From contig CAVENX010000020.1 of NCBI GenBank assembly GCA_963617275.1, forward strand, positions 1-64,000: a DNA stretch of 64,000 nucleotides, read 5' to 3'. Position numbers and translations under genes: made by a program. Shown piece by piece: positions 23,345-32,987 of this stretch. This stretch comes from Limivicinus sp963617275. Its GTDB lineage: Bacteria > Bacillota > Clostridia > Oscillospirales > Oscillospiraceae. Positions within the stretch are counted from its first letter, which is position 1, and each line of letters starts with the position of its first letter. A model generated the notes under the pieces. That model had not been told where the DNA came from. It made no database searches and saw only the letters and a list, made by a program, of their open reading frames with translations.

Positions 23345-24628
23345 ATGGCTCAATCCTTTGTAGATAAAGCGCGCATTACGGTTCATGCGGGAAAAGGCGG
23401 CGACGGCGCCATCGCTTTTCACCGCGAAAAGTATATTGCGGCAGGCGGCCCCGACGGCGGCGACGGCGGCAAAGGCGGCAGTGTGATATTTACGGTAGAT
23501 AACAATATGTCCACCCTGATGGACTTCAAATATAAACGCAAATATGTTGCCGGCAACGGCGCAAACGGTATGGGCAAGCGCTGCTACGGCAAGGACGGAG
23601 AGACTCTTTATATAAAGGTTCCTCGCGGCACTGTCATACGCGATACCGAGACCGGGGCTATCATGCATGATATGTCCTCCGGCGAGGATTATCTGATATG
23701 CAGGGGCGGCCGCGGCGGCTGGGGCAATATGCACTTCGCCACGCCCACGCGTCAGGTGCCGCGTTTTGCCAAGCCGGGACTCCCCGGGGAGAGCCATGAC
23801 GTCACGCTTGAACTCAAGCTTCTTGCGGATGTCGGGCTTGTCGGCTTCCCGAACGTCGGCAAATCTACGCTTCTTTCGGTCGTAAGCAAGGCGCACCCGA
23901 AAATTGCGAATTATCATTTTACCACGCTTTTCCCAAACCTCGGCGTTGTTTACGTGGACGAGGGCGTTTCTTTTGTAATGGCGGATATCCCAGGCATCAT
24001 AGAGGGAGCGTCGGAGGGCGCCGGTCTCGGGCATGACTTCCTGCGCCATATTGACAGATGCAGACTGCTTGTGCACCTTGTCGATGTTTCCGGCAGTGAG
24101 GGGAGAGACCCGGTTGAGGATTTTGACGCGATCAATTCCGAGCTTTGCGAATACAGCGGCGATCTGGCGCAGCGTCCCCAGATAGTTGTTGCCAATAAAT
24201 GCGACCTGCTTGAAGAGGGCAGCGATAACGCCGAACGTCTTAAAGCCCATGTTGAGGCGCTTGGATACAGCTTTTTTGTTATGAGCGCAGCCGCACACCA
24301 AGGAACAGGGGAGCTTGTAAAGGAGTGTGCCCGCCGCCTGAGTGAGCTGCCGCCTGTTATCACCTATGAGGCGGATTATGTTCCGCCCGAACCTATTATC
24401 GATACATCAGATGAGCTTAATATACAGCACTTTGACGATATGTGGATCGTGGAAGGCCCTTGGCTGCAAAAGCTTGTTTCCACCGTCAATTTTGATGATG
24501 CGGAAAGCAGAATGTTCTTTGACAGAATACTCCGTCAGGCAGGCGTTTTTGAACGTATGGAAAAGCTTGGCGTCAGGGACGGCGATACTGTCAGTATGTA
24601 CGACCTTATGTTTGAGTATAAGGACTGA
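23345..24628 (+). CDS. obgE: GTPase Obg/CgtA
   Basis: A 427-residue essential GTPase in ribosome assembly and stress signalling. The N-terminal glycine-rich Obg fold (about 1-158) has GGDGAIAFHREKY and GGDGGKGG. The G domain follows with GFPNVGKS (about 165), DIPG (about 212), NKCD (about 282) and SAAA. A C-terminal OCT domain (about 345-427) contains FDDMWIVEG and TVSMYDLMFEY. All switches are intact and the length is normal. AGGAGG precedes the ATG. The order rplU-rpmA-obgE is conserved. Confidence 0.97.
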   Translation: MAQSFVDKARITVHAGKGGDGAIAFHREKYIAAGGPDGGDGGKGGSVIFTVDNNMSTLMDFKYKRKYVAGNGANGMGKRCYGKDGETLYIKVPRGTVIRDTETGAIMHDMSSGEDYLICRGGRGGWGNMHFATPTRQVPRFAKPGLPGESHDVTLELKLLADVGLVGFPNVGKSTLLSVVSKAHPKIANYHFTTLFPNLGVVYVDEGVSFVMADIPGIIEGASEGAGLGHDFLRHIDRCRLLVHLVDVSGSEGRDPVEDFDAINSELCEYSGDLAQRPQIVVANKCDLLEEGSDNAERLKAHVEALGYSFFVMSAAAHQGTGELVKECARRLSELPPVITYEADYVPPEPIIDTSDELNIQHFDDMWIVEGPWLQKLVSTVNFDDAESRMFFDRILRQAGVFERMEKLGVRDGDTVSMYDLMFEYKD

Positions 24629-24726
24629 TGCATTGCTCCCATTTGGTAAAACAATTTTTTTTGACCGGCGGTGGAGCGCCGACAGAAGTATGCGCGATAA
24701 ACCAAAATTGAACACGGAAAAAGAAG

Positions 24727-24768
24727 AAATATGCAGAGAGCGAATGATTCGTTCCCTGCATATTTTTT
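24727..24768. terminator. Bidirectional terminator between obgE and the SASP gene
   Basis: Nineteen-bp arms (24727-24745 and 24747-24765, with wobble pairs), T run 24763-24768 on the plus strand and a pyrimidine-rich tail on the minus strand. Confidence 0.75.
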
Positions 24769-24784
24769 GCGATGCGGCAAATGC

Positions 24785-24985
24785 TTACTTCATGCCGTTT
24801 TCGTAGGCTTCAATCATTTTCTTGACCATCTGGCCGCCGACGGAACCGGCCTGACGGGAAGTGAGATCACCGTTGTAACCGTTCTTGAGGTTAACACCGA
24901 CCTCAGCAGCAGCCTCCATCTTGAACTTATCCATAGCATCACGTGCAGCGGGGTTAACAAGATGATTAGTGTTATTGGTAGACAT
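24785..24985 (-). CDS. Alpha/beta-type small acid-soluble spore protein
   Basis: A 66-residue SASP that coats and protects DNA in dormant spores. Two conserved blocks are visible: AMDKFKMEAAAEVGV (about 17-31, including the GPR protease region) and GDLTSRQAGSVGGQMVKKMI. RBS AAGGAG precedes the ATG. It is expected to be transcribed in the forespore by sigma G; I could not identify an unambiguous sigma-G promoter in the short stretch upstream. The gene shows that the organism belongs to a spore-forming lineage. The upstream region abuts the foreign block at about 25090. Confidence 0.95.
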   Translation of the reverse strand: MSTNNTNHLVNPAARDAMDKFKMEAAAEVGVNLKNGYNGDLTSRQAGSVGGQMVKKMIEAYENGMK

Positions 24986-25011
24986 AGATTACATCTCCTT
25001 TTCTGTCTGAT

Positions 25012-27978
25012 TTGGGTTTACTACCCGAAACATATCTTTTGCGGTATGCGCAAAGATATACGAAAAGAAAAAATGCAATTTTTTCAAATTACGACCTGAC
25101 GACGAAGCAGTTCAGGAAGGCGTTCGAGCTGGGACAGAGCATGAGGACGGAGACGGCGCAGGAGAGCGCGACGCCGCGCCCGGCGGCAAGGTACGGAGTG
25201 TGGAGTTCAATTGAAGACGTGACGATAGACGGCGTGACATACAAGGCGGCCAAGCCAAGCCAAATTGTCCCGCCGCTGGGGGCAACGCTGCACACGCTGA
25301 GCAAACTGTTCAAGACGGATATAAGATTATACGCAAGCGAGGCGGACAAGAGCGGGAAGTATTCCGGACGCAACGGCTTCTACAAGGACGGAGTTATCTA
25401 CGTAGACATAAACGCACACGCGAACAGCACGGCGGAGAAATCGGCGGTGCTGCTGACGATAGCGCATGAGCTGACGCACGAGCTGAGAGAGAGCAACGAG
25501 GCGGGATACAGGGAGCTGCGCGACTTTGTGATAGAGCATATGGTCAGGAGCGGGACGGACATAGAGCAGCTTGCGCGGGAGAAGATAAGCGAGAGCGGGA
25601 ACCCGAACATGAGCATAGACGACGCAGTAGAGGAGATCGTATGCAACGCAAGCGAGAGGATGCTGCTTAACACGAAGTACGCGGAGCTGATGGAAAAAGA
25701 AAAGCCCAACCTTTTCGATGCGATACGAAAATGGCTGAGCGGTCTGAGAGACAGGATCCAGAAAATATTTGAAGGTGAGGGATACAGCAAAGAGAACGCG
25801 TACAAGGAAGCGAAGATACTGTGGGACGTGATGGACGAGATGCAGGAGATCTGGGACCGTGCAATGGTACAGGCGCAGAGCAGCCGCCTCGACGGAAGAC
25901 AGCAGAACGAGAGCGGAACCGAGAGCGGAAGCGAAAGCGGAACGGGCACGGATGTCAAGAGCAGCATACGACCGGAGTTTGCTGAAGAAGTACAAAACTG
26001 GTACGACAGCAGTTCAGAAAATAGCAGAAGCACAGCCGGAGGGTATTTTAAGATTGGCAGAACATCAGATGTATTGAAACGATTGGGTGCAAGAGATGAT
26101 TCAATATATTGGCGGAAATATAAAATAGGCACAATATTGGAAGAGCATCCCGCAATAGATATCAATGTTATTAAACAAGTACCTGAGATACTCGAAAGTC
26201 CTACGCTTGTTATGAAGTCCCGCACGGTAGCAGACAGCATTGTTATTTTTGGCAATGTAAATGCAATCAACGGAGAAAGAGTAATGGCAGCACTTGAGTT
26301 AACTCCAATCCCTGCCGGAGGTGCAGAAGCAGAATTTTCTCTTATCTCAAGTGCATACAACAGGAGTGAAACCAGCATTAAGAATTTAATTGAAAATTCA
26401 GAAATCCTGTTCGTAAATAAAAAAGAAGCCAAAGCTTGGTCGAAGTCACTCGGGGTGCAATTCCCGTCAGACCAACCAAACCTTGACTATGTAGGCAGAA
26501 TAACATATAACGGTAAAAATGTCAATATATCAGGGAAGACTCTTAAAGAACTTGGAGGTGTAGTATCACAGGTTAAAGCAAGCGAAAGACAGGAGCAGGA
26601 CACGGAGGATGTGAAGACGGCTGAGAAGTATTTCGGAACCACGTATAAAATATCTGAGGCCGGGTATCTGCTGACAGACGGCAAGCTGCTTGATTTCAGC
26701 GGACGACATGAGGGCGGTTCGGGCGGATACAGGAGCGTTGACCACAGAGATATAACGGACGCGTTCGACGGGGAGTACGGAGACGGCGGGTATTCTGACG
26801 GCATGGTAAAGTTCATGCAGGCGGGCAACATCAGACTGTCGCCGGAGAGCGGGGGCATAAACCTAAGCGTGAAGCCGAACGCAAAGCAGATTGATACATT
26901 GGACAGGTATATAGCGAACTTCCGCGGGGAGGTGATGCTGGACATCGACAATGCGAACGGCGATACAGTAGTGAGCATAGAGTACCCGAAGAGAACATAC
27001 TCCAAGAGAATAATCAACGACATAAACGCTTACTTTGACAACGGCACGATACCGGAACAGCCGTCAGATCTCGGACAGTTCCGCTACTCTTCCCGAGAGA
27101 TGAGAGACACGGCGGAGGAAGCGAAGGGGAGAGAGGAAAGCGCGGCGGTGCTGAGACGGGAGAACAGGATACTGCGGGAGAGGATAGAGTACTGGAAGAA
27201 GCAGAGCAGGGTTACGAAGGAATACACACTGCGGAACACCGACACGCTTGAATACGCAAGGGAGCTTGTGAAGCGGCTTGACAGCGCGGCGACGAGTGCG
27301 GAGGTGAACCAGGGCTTACAGGAGATGGGCGCGTACCTGCTGAACGCGGAGAACGTGGACTGGGATATGCTGTGGGAGCACGCGCTGACGCTGGCGCACA
27401 GCATATCAGACGACGCTGACATTGTAATAAGCGACGAGATGAAAGCAGAGAGGGAGGACTTTGAAAGCTTCCTCAAGAGCGTACCGGTGGATGTGGCGCC
27501 GCTTGTAAAGGCGGGAGAGATAAGCTACTCCGATCTCAAGGGCTACCCGATAGTACACAGGAAGAACGGCACGACGGTTGACGATCTCTACCAGCAGCTT
27601 CAGGAAAGATTCGGAGAGGGGATATTCCCTGACGTACCGGACGGCGGGGACATGATAGACAACATCAAAAGATACGCCGACGCGGAGGTGTTGACTAAAA
27701 AAATGCATAAGGTTATAATTGATGAAGTAATATTTTACTTGGATGTGCTGCTTCCGGACAAAATGAGCATACTTCCCGGAAGCGTGCCAAGCGGAAAAGC
27801 GGCAGAGATTTCAGCCGAAGGAGTTTTTCATGAGAAATACAAAAGAGAAGACAGCCAAAGATTATGCCGTGGGTTCGCTGATCGCGGCCGTCGCGGCGGC
27901 TGGGCTTGCTCTCGGGGCGTTGTTTTCGTCTCCGGAGGATATGCTCAGCAAAGACGTATATGTTTCACCGGCATTTGA
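25012..27978 (+). pseudogene. Fragment of phage MuF-type / large polyvalent protein
   Basis: An open frame of 988 codons with no credible start or RBS, resembling part of a much larger phage or integrative-element polyprotein. About residue 151 has a zinc-protease motif HELTHE. A Ser/Gly-rich linker (about 298-318) precedes a region (about 325-515) resembling the MuF C-terminal domain, with FKIGRTSDVLKRLG and AALELTPI. Charged coiled helices follow near 695-760. The MuF-like part is visibly A/T-richer than its flanks, suggesting a swapped module. Homology-like sequence seems to begin near 25090 and stop near 27690, after which the frame runs into the next gene out of phase. I call it a remnant. 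Confidence 0.65.
27691..27719 (+). promoter_or_regulatory. Promoter of the 27830 gene at the edge of the foreign block
   Basis: TTGACT (27691-27696), 17 bp, TATAAT (27714-27719). It lies exactly where the phage-like sequence ends. Confidence 0.75.
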
Positions 27979-28507
27979 GATTTCCGACAGCATGATCTGC
28001 GATAATGACGGTGACAGCGATTTGGAGGCAAGCACTGACGATGTGCAGGAAAAAAAGCAAAAGGGGCTTCGTGCGGCGCTCAGACGGCTGTTTATGAGGC
28101 TGCCTGCCGGAGTGCGGGCTTTTGCGGGAGTTCCCGTATGGATAATAGGCAGAGTTCTGCTTGCACTGTTCGGTGCCCTTTTCAACAGCGTACTCTCGCC
28201 GATATTGATGACGGCACTGAAATATCTGTGTATAGCCGGACTGATCCTTGCGGCGGTAACTGTCTCCGCTAAAGCGTTCATACCGGAAATGCCGCTTAAA
28301 AAGATCGTTACAGGGAAAAGAGTTGCGATATCCGCCGTTGTGAGCGCTTTGTTCGGCTTGTGCGGGGTGCTCGTCGGACTTTTCTATCCGGAAGCAATGA
28401 AAACGTATGAGATAGTTGAAAGCGGACTTATCACAATAATAGTTGCTTTTGCGGCCTTGGGTCTCTTAAAAATCAAAAACAGAAAAAAACGCGATAAAAC
28501 CGGGTAA
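27830..28507 (+). CDS. Multi-pass membrane protein of unknown function
   Basis: A 225-residue protein I do not recognise. One hydrophobic helix near the N-terminus (about 12-32) is followed by an acidic stretch (NDGDSDLEAS) and a basic amphipathic segment (about 75-95). Three or four further helices lie at about 100-150, 165-187 and 195-213, before a basic C-terminus. ATG with AAGGAG upstream, and its own promoter lies 110 bp before. The stop codon is embedded in the terminator stem. It looks like a native gene whose upstream neighbourhood was replaced by the phage fragment. Confidence 0.75.
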   Translation: MRNTKEKTAKDYAVGSLIAAVAAAGLALGALFSSPEDMLSKDVYVSPAFEISDSMICDNDGDSDLEASTDDVQEKKQKGLRAALRRLFMRLPAGVRAFAGVPVWIIGRVLLALFGALFNSVLSPILMTALKYLCIAGLILAAVTVSAKAFIPEMPLKKIVTGKRVAISAVVSALFGLCGVLVGLFYPEAMKTYEIVESGLITIIVAFAALGLLKIKNRKKRDKTG

Positions 28508-28533
28508 GACCTTTTCGGGCATACCCGGTTTTT
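28496..28533 (+). terminator. Terminator overlapping the stop of the 27830 gene
   Basis: Arms AAAACCGGGTA (28496-28506) and TACCCGGTTTT (28522-28532) with a T run. The left arm contains part of the TAA stop codon. Confidence 0.85.
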
Positions 28534-28577
28534 GAAGCTTAAATTGATCGATAATTTTTTGCCAGATGGCAGTCTCG

Positions 28578-29663
28578 TCAGTCTCCCATGCACACTCCGA
28601 TGTCTCTGGCAACATGGATCATCGGGTGGTCAATGGGCAGGAATTTTGTCTTGCTGGCAGCGTCGTCGAGGGGGATTGAGCATATTTTCCCGTCCTGCAT
28701 GGCAACCATGCGGCGGTACTGCTTATTCATTATAAGGTCGGCAGCAGCGATGCCGAACTGCGTGGCAAGCACTCTGTCATATGGGCAGGGAGGACCGCCT
28801 CTCTGATAATGCCCGGGAACGGTTACGCGTGTTTCCTGACCAGTTATCTTTTCAAGCTCCGCAGCGAGACGGTAGGAAACGGCAGGGTAGAGCAGATTTT
28901 CCTTGGCGTGGCGGCTGGCTTCCTCGTCAAGCTTTTTATCGGTTATCGAAACCGCGCCCTCAGCGCAGGCTACGATTGAAAAGCCGCGGCCTCTCTGCTG
29001 CCTGCGGGCAATGACATCTGCAACCTTGTTTATGTCATATGGAATCTCAGGAATAAGGATAATATCCGCGCCGCTGCCTATACCGGCGTTGAGCGTAAGC
29101 CAACCGGCATCTCTGCCCATAAGCTCAACAATAAAAGTGCGGTTATGGGAGCTTGCGGTCGAATGAATATAGTCGATAACATTGGTGGCGATGTCTACGG
29201 CGCTCTGGAAGCCGAAGGTGGTATCCGTACCCCAGATATCATTGTCGATGGTTTTCGGCAGCGTTATTACGTTCATCCCGGCGTCAGCAAGCAAAAGCGC
29301 ACTTTTCTGTGTGCCGTTGCCGCCCATGATGACAAGACAGTCAAGATTGAGCCGGTTATATGTATCTTTCATTGCCGGAATGAGGCTTTCGCCGTTCTCG
29401 TCAACGATGTCTTTTCCGGGAATGTATCTCTGCCGTGAAGTTCCGAGGATCGTACCCCCTTGGGTAAGGATACCGGAAAAGCTCTTTAGATCCATGAACA
29501 GGTAATCGCCATCTATCAGACCGCGATATCCGTCGTACATGCCGAAAATCTCCACATTGTCAAGCTTGTTGTACAAAGCCTTGCCGACGCCGCGCATGGC
29601 GGCATTCAGCCCCTGGCAATCGCCGCCGCTTGTTATCAAAGCGACTCTTGTAACTTGTTTCAT
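28578..29663 (-). CDS. pfkA: ATP-type 6-phosphofructokinase (group III signature)
   Basis: A 361-residue glycolytic enzyme converting fructose 6-phosphate to the 1,6-bisphosphate. Visible are GGDCQGLNA (nucleotide loop), GGNGT (about 115) with Gly at the position that selects ATP, PKTIDND (about 136) with the catalytic Asp, ELMGRDAGWLT, and PGHYQRGGPP. The Gly plus Lys combination is the ATP-type group III pattern; PPi enzymes have GGDD or GGND. A PPi-type enzyme is encoded at 34748, so the two donors seem to coexist. ATG preceded by AAAGGAG. Monocistronic. Confidence 0.92.
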   Translation of the reverse strand: MKQVTRVALITSGGDCQGLNAAMRGVGKALYNKLDNVEIFGMYDGYRGLIDGDYLFMDLKSFSGILTQGGTILGTSRQRYIPGKDIVDENGESLIPAMKDTYNRLNLDCLVIMGGNGTQKSALLLADAGMNVITLPKTIDNDIWGTDTTFGFQSAVDIATNVIDYIHSTASSHNRTFIVELMGRDAGWLTLNAGIGSGADIILIPEIPYDINKVADVIARRQQRGRGFSIVACAEGAVSITDKKLDEEASRHAKENLLYPAVSYRLAAELEKITGQETRVTVPGHYQRGGPPCPYDRVLATQFGIAAADLIMNKQYRRMVAMQDGKICSIPLDDAASKTKFLPIDHPMIHVARDIGVCMGD

Positions 29664-29709
29664 TGAAAAACTCCTTTGCGGTCAATATGCTGTGCGGAAT
29701 AATGCGATG

Positions 29710-29738
29710 TTGAAAAAAAATGCCGGACGTGGTATATT
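29710..29738 (+). promoter_or_regulatory. Promoter of the 29776 gene
   Basis: TTGAAA (29710-29715), 17 bp, TATATT (29733-29738). Confidence 0.7.
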
Positions 29739-29775
29739 AATAAAAAATCAACAATAATTATAACGGAGGAACGCG

Positions 29776-30102
29776 ATGATACAGCCCAATGATGTTGTAA
29801 ATGTACCAGAAGAAGAATGGAACGAATTCAAGCGGAAAGCAGCCGAGGATGAGCTGTATTATAACGGCCCTGGCGATCTGCTTGATACGGCAGAGGGAAG
29901 GGCAAAATTCTGCCGCTTAAACGAGACCTCGGTGTTCAGAAAGCCAGATCCGGATTTTCCGGGGTATAAGATATGGGTGTTCAACCTTCAAGGACAGGGG
30001 ATGACGATCAAAAAACGCAGCCGCGTTGACCCGGCGCTGATGGAAGACATCGAATATGACGCCGACGGGAACGAAGTTGGAAAAACATACGAACCTGCCT
30101 GA
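29776..30102 (+). CDS. Small soluble protein of unknown function
   Basis: A 108-residue acidic protein with no signal or TM helix and no family I recognise. It has an amphipathic N-terminal helix (VPEEEWNEFKRKAAEDE) and a YKIWVFNLQGQG strand region. It has a good promoter, CGGAGG before the ATG and a strong terminator, so it is a genuine independently expressed gene. Confidence 0.75.
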   Translation: MIQPNDVVNVPEEEWNEFKRKAAEDELYYNGPGDLLDTAEGRAKFCRLNETSVFRKPDPDFPGYKIWVFNLQGQGMTIKKRSRVDPALMEDIEYDADGNEVGKTYEPA

Positions 30103-30120
30103 TATGAATACACCGGAGCA

Positions 30121-30150
30121 CTCCCCCCATATAGGGGGGGAGCATTTTTT
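30121..30150 (+). terminator. Terminator after the 29776 gene
   Basis: CTCCCCCC (30121-30128) pairs with GGGGGGAG (30135-30142), followed by six T. A second hairpin with T run follows at 30167-30192. Confidence 0.85.
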
Positions 30151-30190
30151 GCCCATGAACATCCGTAATCCCTCCATAATGGGGGATTTT

Positions 30191-31852
30191 TTATTTTATG
30201 TTTCCGAAAAGCCCTCTTATGATCGAATTGGTATTGCTTCTCGCAACAGAACTGAGCGCGTTCTTGGCTGCCTGAGCGGCGATTTGTTTGGCGGATTTTG
30301 TTTTGCCGCCGGTAATTGAATTGACAATATTATTGCTGAGAGAGCCGACGATCGAAGAGGCGGCGTTGCTCACCGCTCTTTGTGCGATTTTCGCTTTTGC
30401 CTGCTTTTCTTTGAGCGCTGCTTTTTCTGCGGCGGCCGCCTCCCTGGCGGCGGTTTTTGCAGCGGCAGCAGCTTCTTTTGCGGCAAGCTTTTCCGCGGCG
30501 GCGGCTTCCATGGCGGCGGCCTTCTCCGCGGCTGCTTTTTCCGCTTCCTCGGCCCTGAGACGCTCAAGCTCTGCGGCGGCCGCGTTTATGATCTCGTATG
30601 CAGATTCCCGATCCACCGTTTCGCTGTATTTCAGATAAAACTCGTCCGAATTTACGATGCGCTCAATCTCGGCGTCACCGGCGGAACCCATAAGGCTCTG
30701 CGGCGGAAGAACCTTTGCACGTTCAACGACCGTAGGAATACCCTCTTCGTCAAGGAAGCTGACAAGTGCTTCGCCGACACCAAGCTCCATAAGTACGGTT
30801 TCCGTGTCAAATTCCGGATTTTCGCGGAATGCCTTTGCCGCGGCTTTGACGGACTTCATCTCGGCCGGAGTGTAGGCGCGCAGCGCATGCTGGACGCGGT
30901 TGGAAAGCTGCGCGAGAACGTCGTTCGGGATATCCGACGGGCTTTGGCTTATGAAATAGACGCCGACCGCTTTTGAACGTATAAGCTTTACGACCTGAAC
31001 TATTTTCTGCACAAGCGCTTTGGGGCAATCGCTGAAAAGCAAATGAGCCTCGTCGAAGAAGAAGACCATTCTGGGCTTATCAAGGTCGCCGACTTCGGGA
31101 AGCTTCTCAAAAAGCTCGGTCAGCAGCCACAGCAGAAAAGTACCGTAAACGGTAGGGCTTGCAACGAGTTTACTGCTGCTGAGAATGTTTATATAGCCTT
31201 TCCCGGAAGCGTCTGTGCGTATGAAATCGCGTATGTCAAGAGAGGGTTCACCGAAGAAAAACTCTCCGCCTTCGTTCTCAAAGGAGAGAAGTGCGCGCTG
31301 GATAGCGCCAATACTTGCGGCGGATACGTTGCCGTATTGAACGGTATACTCCGCCCGGTTATCGCCGACATACTGAACCATTGCACGGAGATCCTTAAGG
31401 TCAAGAAGGAGAAGACCGTTGTCATCCGCGACGCGGAAAACGATATTCAGAACGCCCTGCTGTATTTCGGTAAGTCCGAGAAGACGTGCGAGGAGAACGG
31501 GACCCATTTCAGAAACGGAAACACGCACGGGAATACCCGCTTCGCCGAAAATATCCCAGAAGCGTGTGGGATAGCCTTTGAATTCAAAGCCCTCGATACC
31601 GAAGCGGCCGATGCGCTCCTGCATATCGGCGGTATTAACGCCGGGCTTGCACATGCCGCTGAGATCGCCCTTGATATCGGCAAGAAAAACGGGTACACCC
31701 ATTTCGGAGAAAGACTCCGCCATTACCTTCATTGTGATCGTTTTTCCAGTCCCGGTTGCACCGGCTATCAAACCGTGCCGGTTTGCCATTTCGGGCAATA
31801 AAAAAATGTTTTTATCGGACTGAGCCATCCAAATCCTGTTATCCTTGTACAC
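30191..31852 (-). CDS. HerA-like ATPase (DUF853 family)
   Basis: A 553-residue cytoplasmic P-loop ATPase of the HerA/FtsK superfamily, resembling the HerA C-terminal-type family found alone in bacteria. Walker A is GATGTGKT (about 28-35), FLADIKGDL follows, and Walker B is RMVFFFDEAHLLF (about 267-279). An arginine-finger-like SNRVQHALRAYTP lies near 333. The C-terminal 130 residues are an Ala/Glu/Lys-rich coiled coil, then a basic tail. I chose GTG at 31852 because GGGAGG lies just ahead of it; an ATG five codons upstream would place that GGAGG inside the gene. Role in DNA handling is inferred. Confidence 0.85.
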   Translation of the reverse strand: MYKDNRIWMAQSDKNIFLLPEMANRHGLIAGATGTGKTITMKVMAESFSEMGVPVFLADIKGDLSGMCKPGVNTADMQERIGRFGIEGFEFKGYPTRFWDIFGEAGIPVRVSVSEMGPVLLARLLGLTEIQQGVLNIVFRVADDNGLLLLDLKDLRAMVQYVGDNRAEYTVQYGNVSAASIGAIQRALLSFENEGGEFFFGEPSLDIRDFIRTDASGKGYINILSSSKLVASPTVYGTFLLWLLTELFEKLPEVGDLDKPRMVFFFDEAHLLFSDCPKALVQKIVQVVKLIRSKAVGVYFISQSPSDIPNDVLAQLSNRVQHALRAYTPAEMKSVKAAAKAFRENPEFDTETVLMELGVGEALVSFLDEEGIPTVVERAKVLPPQSLMGSAGDAEIERIVNSDEFYLKYSETVDRESAYEIINAAAAELERLRAEEAEKAAAEKAAAMEAAAAEKLAAKEAAAAAKTAAREAAAAEKAALKEKQAKAKIAQRAVSNAASSIVGSLSNNIVNSITGGKTKSAKQIAAQAAKNALSSVARSNTNSIIRGLFGNIK

Positions 31853-31989
31853 GATGCTTCCTCCCATAGCGTTTTTTATTTACTTGAATGTATAATACCA
31901 CAACTTTCATCCGTTAACAACAAAAAATATAACCGAGTAGTTGCAAAAACATTGTTAATAATCAAATTATAGTTATGGCAAACTGGCTA

Positions 31990-32018
31990 TTGTGAAAAGT
32001 ATGGGGATGTAGTAAAAT
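31990..32018 (+). promoter_or_regulatory. Possible promoter of cdsA
   Basis: TTGTGA (31990-31995), 17 bp, TAAAAT (32013-32018). The rest of the 198-bp gap between the divergent genes shows nothing distinctive. Confidence 0.5.
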
Positions 32019-32050
32019 AAAAAAACAAAAAAAGAAAAGAGTGTTGAATT

Positions 32051-32851
32051 TTGAAAAAACGAGTTATCTCTGCCGTTGTACTTCTTACCATTGCCGTTAC
32101 CTGCATTTTCCTCTCGGAGATCACGAGGGTGCTGTTTTTCGCCGTGGCTGGCATAATGTGCGCGTATGAGTACAGCAGGGGACTTGAGAAGGCGGAGGTT
32201 TACTGCGCGGCATGGGTAATGTATACATACATCGGCATCCAAGCCCTTCTGGCCATTTTTCACGCCGGAACGACGGCGTATATCGCATGTATGGCCGCCG
32301 GCGTGTATCTTGCGATGTTTTCCGGGATCCTCCATGCCAAGGTGAGAGGGAAGGGCGCAATATATACGGTTGCCGGTCTTGCCTACCCGGGGTTTATCTA
32401 CGGACTTATGATGATGATAAGCGCCTCTCCGCGCTGGCTTGAGGTCATTGCGCTCGGATGCATTTCAAGCATAGTCTGCGACAGCTTCGCACTTTTCGGC
32501 GGGACGAGGTTTGGCAAGCATAAGGTCGCGCCGGACGTAAGCCCGCACAAAACCGTGGAGGGCTGCATCTGCGGCGCGGCTGCCGGTGCGCTGTCAGGGC
32601 TGCTTGTAAAGCTGATACCGAACTGCTGCAACATGATACCCGGGTGGATCTGCGTAGTAACGGCACTGGTCGCATCTTCAATGGGGCAGATAGGCGATCT
32701 GGCGGAGTCGCTTGTAAAGCGTATGCTCGGCCTTAAGGACTTTTCAAAGCTTATTCCTGGACACGGCGGTATGTTCGACAGAACCGACAGCATTATGTTT
32801 GCCGTCCCGGCGGCGTATCTCTGCCTGTTCCTGTTCGGCTATGCAAGATAA
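32051..32851 (+). CDS. cdsA: Phosphatidate cytidylyltransferase
   Basis: A 266-residue membrane enzyme making CDP-diacylglycerol for phospholipid synthesis. Seven to eight hydrophobic helices are visible. The cytoplasmic signature is complete: CDSFALFGG, SPHKTVEG, SSMGQIGDLAESLVKR and KDFSKLIPGHGGMFDRTDS. Start is TTG with only a weak purine-rich RBS, so translation may be modest. cdsA normally follows uppS, but here it stands alone next to a pseudouridine synthase. Confidence in function is high. Confidence 0.94.
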   Translation: MKKRVISAVVLLTIAVTCIFLSEITRVLFFAVAGIMCAYEYSRGLEKAEVYCAAWVMYTYIGIQALLAIFHAGTTAYIACMAAGVYLAMFSGILHAKVRGKGAIYTVAGLAYPGFIYGLMMMISASPRWLEVIALGCISSIVCDSFALFGGTRFGKHKVAPDVSPHKTVEGCICGAAAGALSGLLVKLIPNCCNMIPGWICVVTALVASSMGQIGDLAESLVKRMLGLKDFSKLIPGHGGMFDRTDSIMFAVPAAYLCLFLFGYAR

Positions 32852-32868
32852 AACCGAATCAAACATAT

Positions 32869-32912
32869 AATTCCGGAGTCCGCATGCGCAGTGATGTGAC
32901 TCCGGAATTTTT
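32869..32912 (+). terminator. Terminator after cdsA
   Basis: Perfect 12-bp arms (32869-32880 and 32898-32909) with TTTTT. Confidence 0.85.
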
Positions 32913-32987
32913 AATTTCTTATGCCGGTTTTTGCAGAGTGAGCCGTATTCCATACCGTATACGGAACGGTGTACTGCTTATCATATC

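Noticed and set aside
25012..27978. Complete prophage or integrative element
   Set aside because: Only one phage-type fragment is present; no integrase, terminase, portal, capsid or attachment site was found on either side.
29560..29580. Additional TTGTACAA sites as GntR operators (here and near 34495)
   Set aside because: They lie inside coding sequence and arise from Leu-Tyr-Lys or reverse-strand codons.
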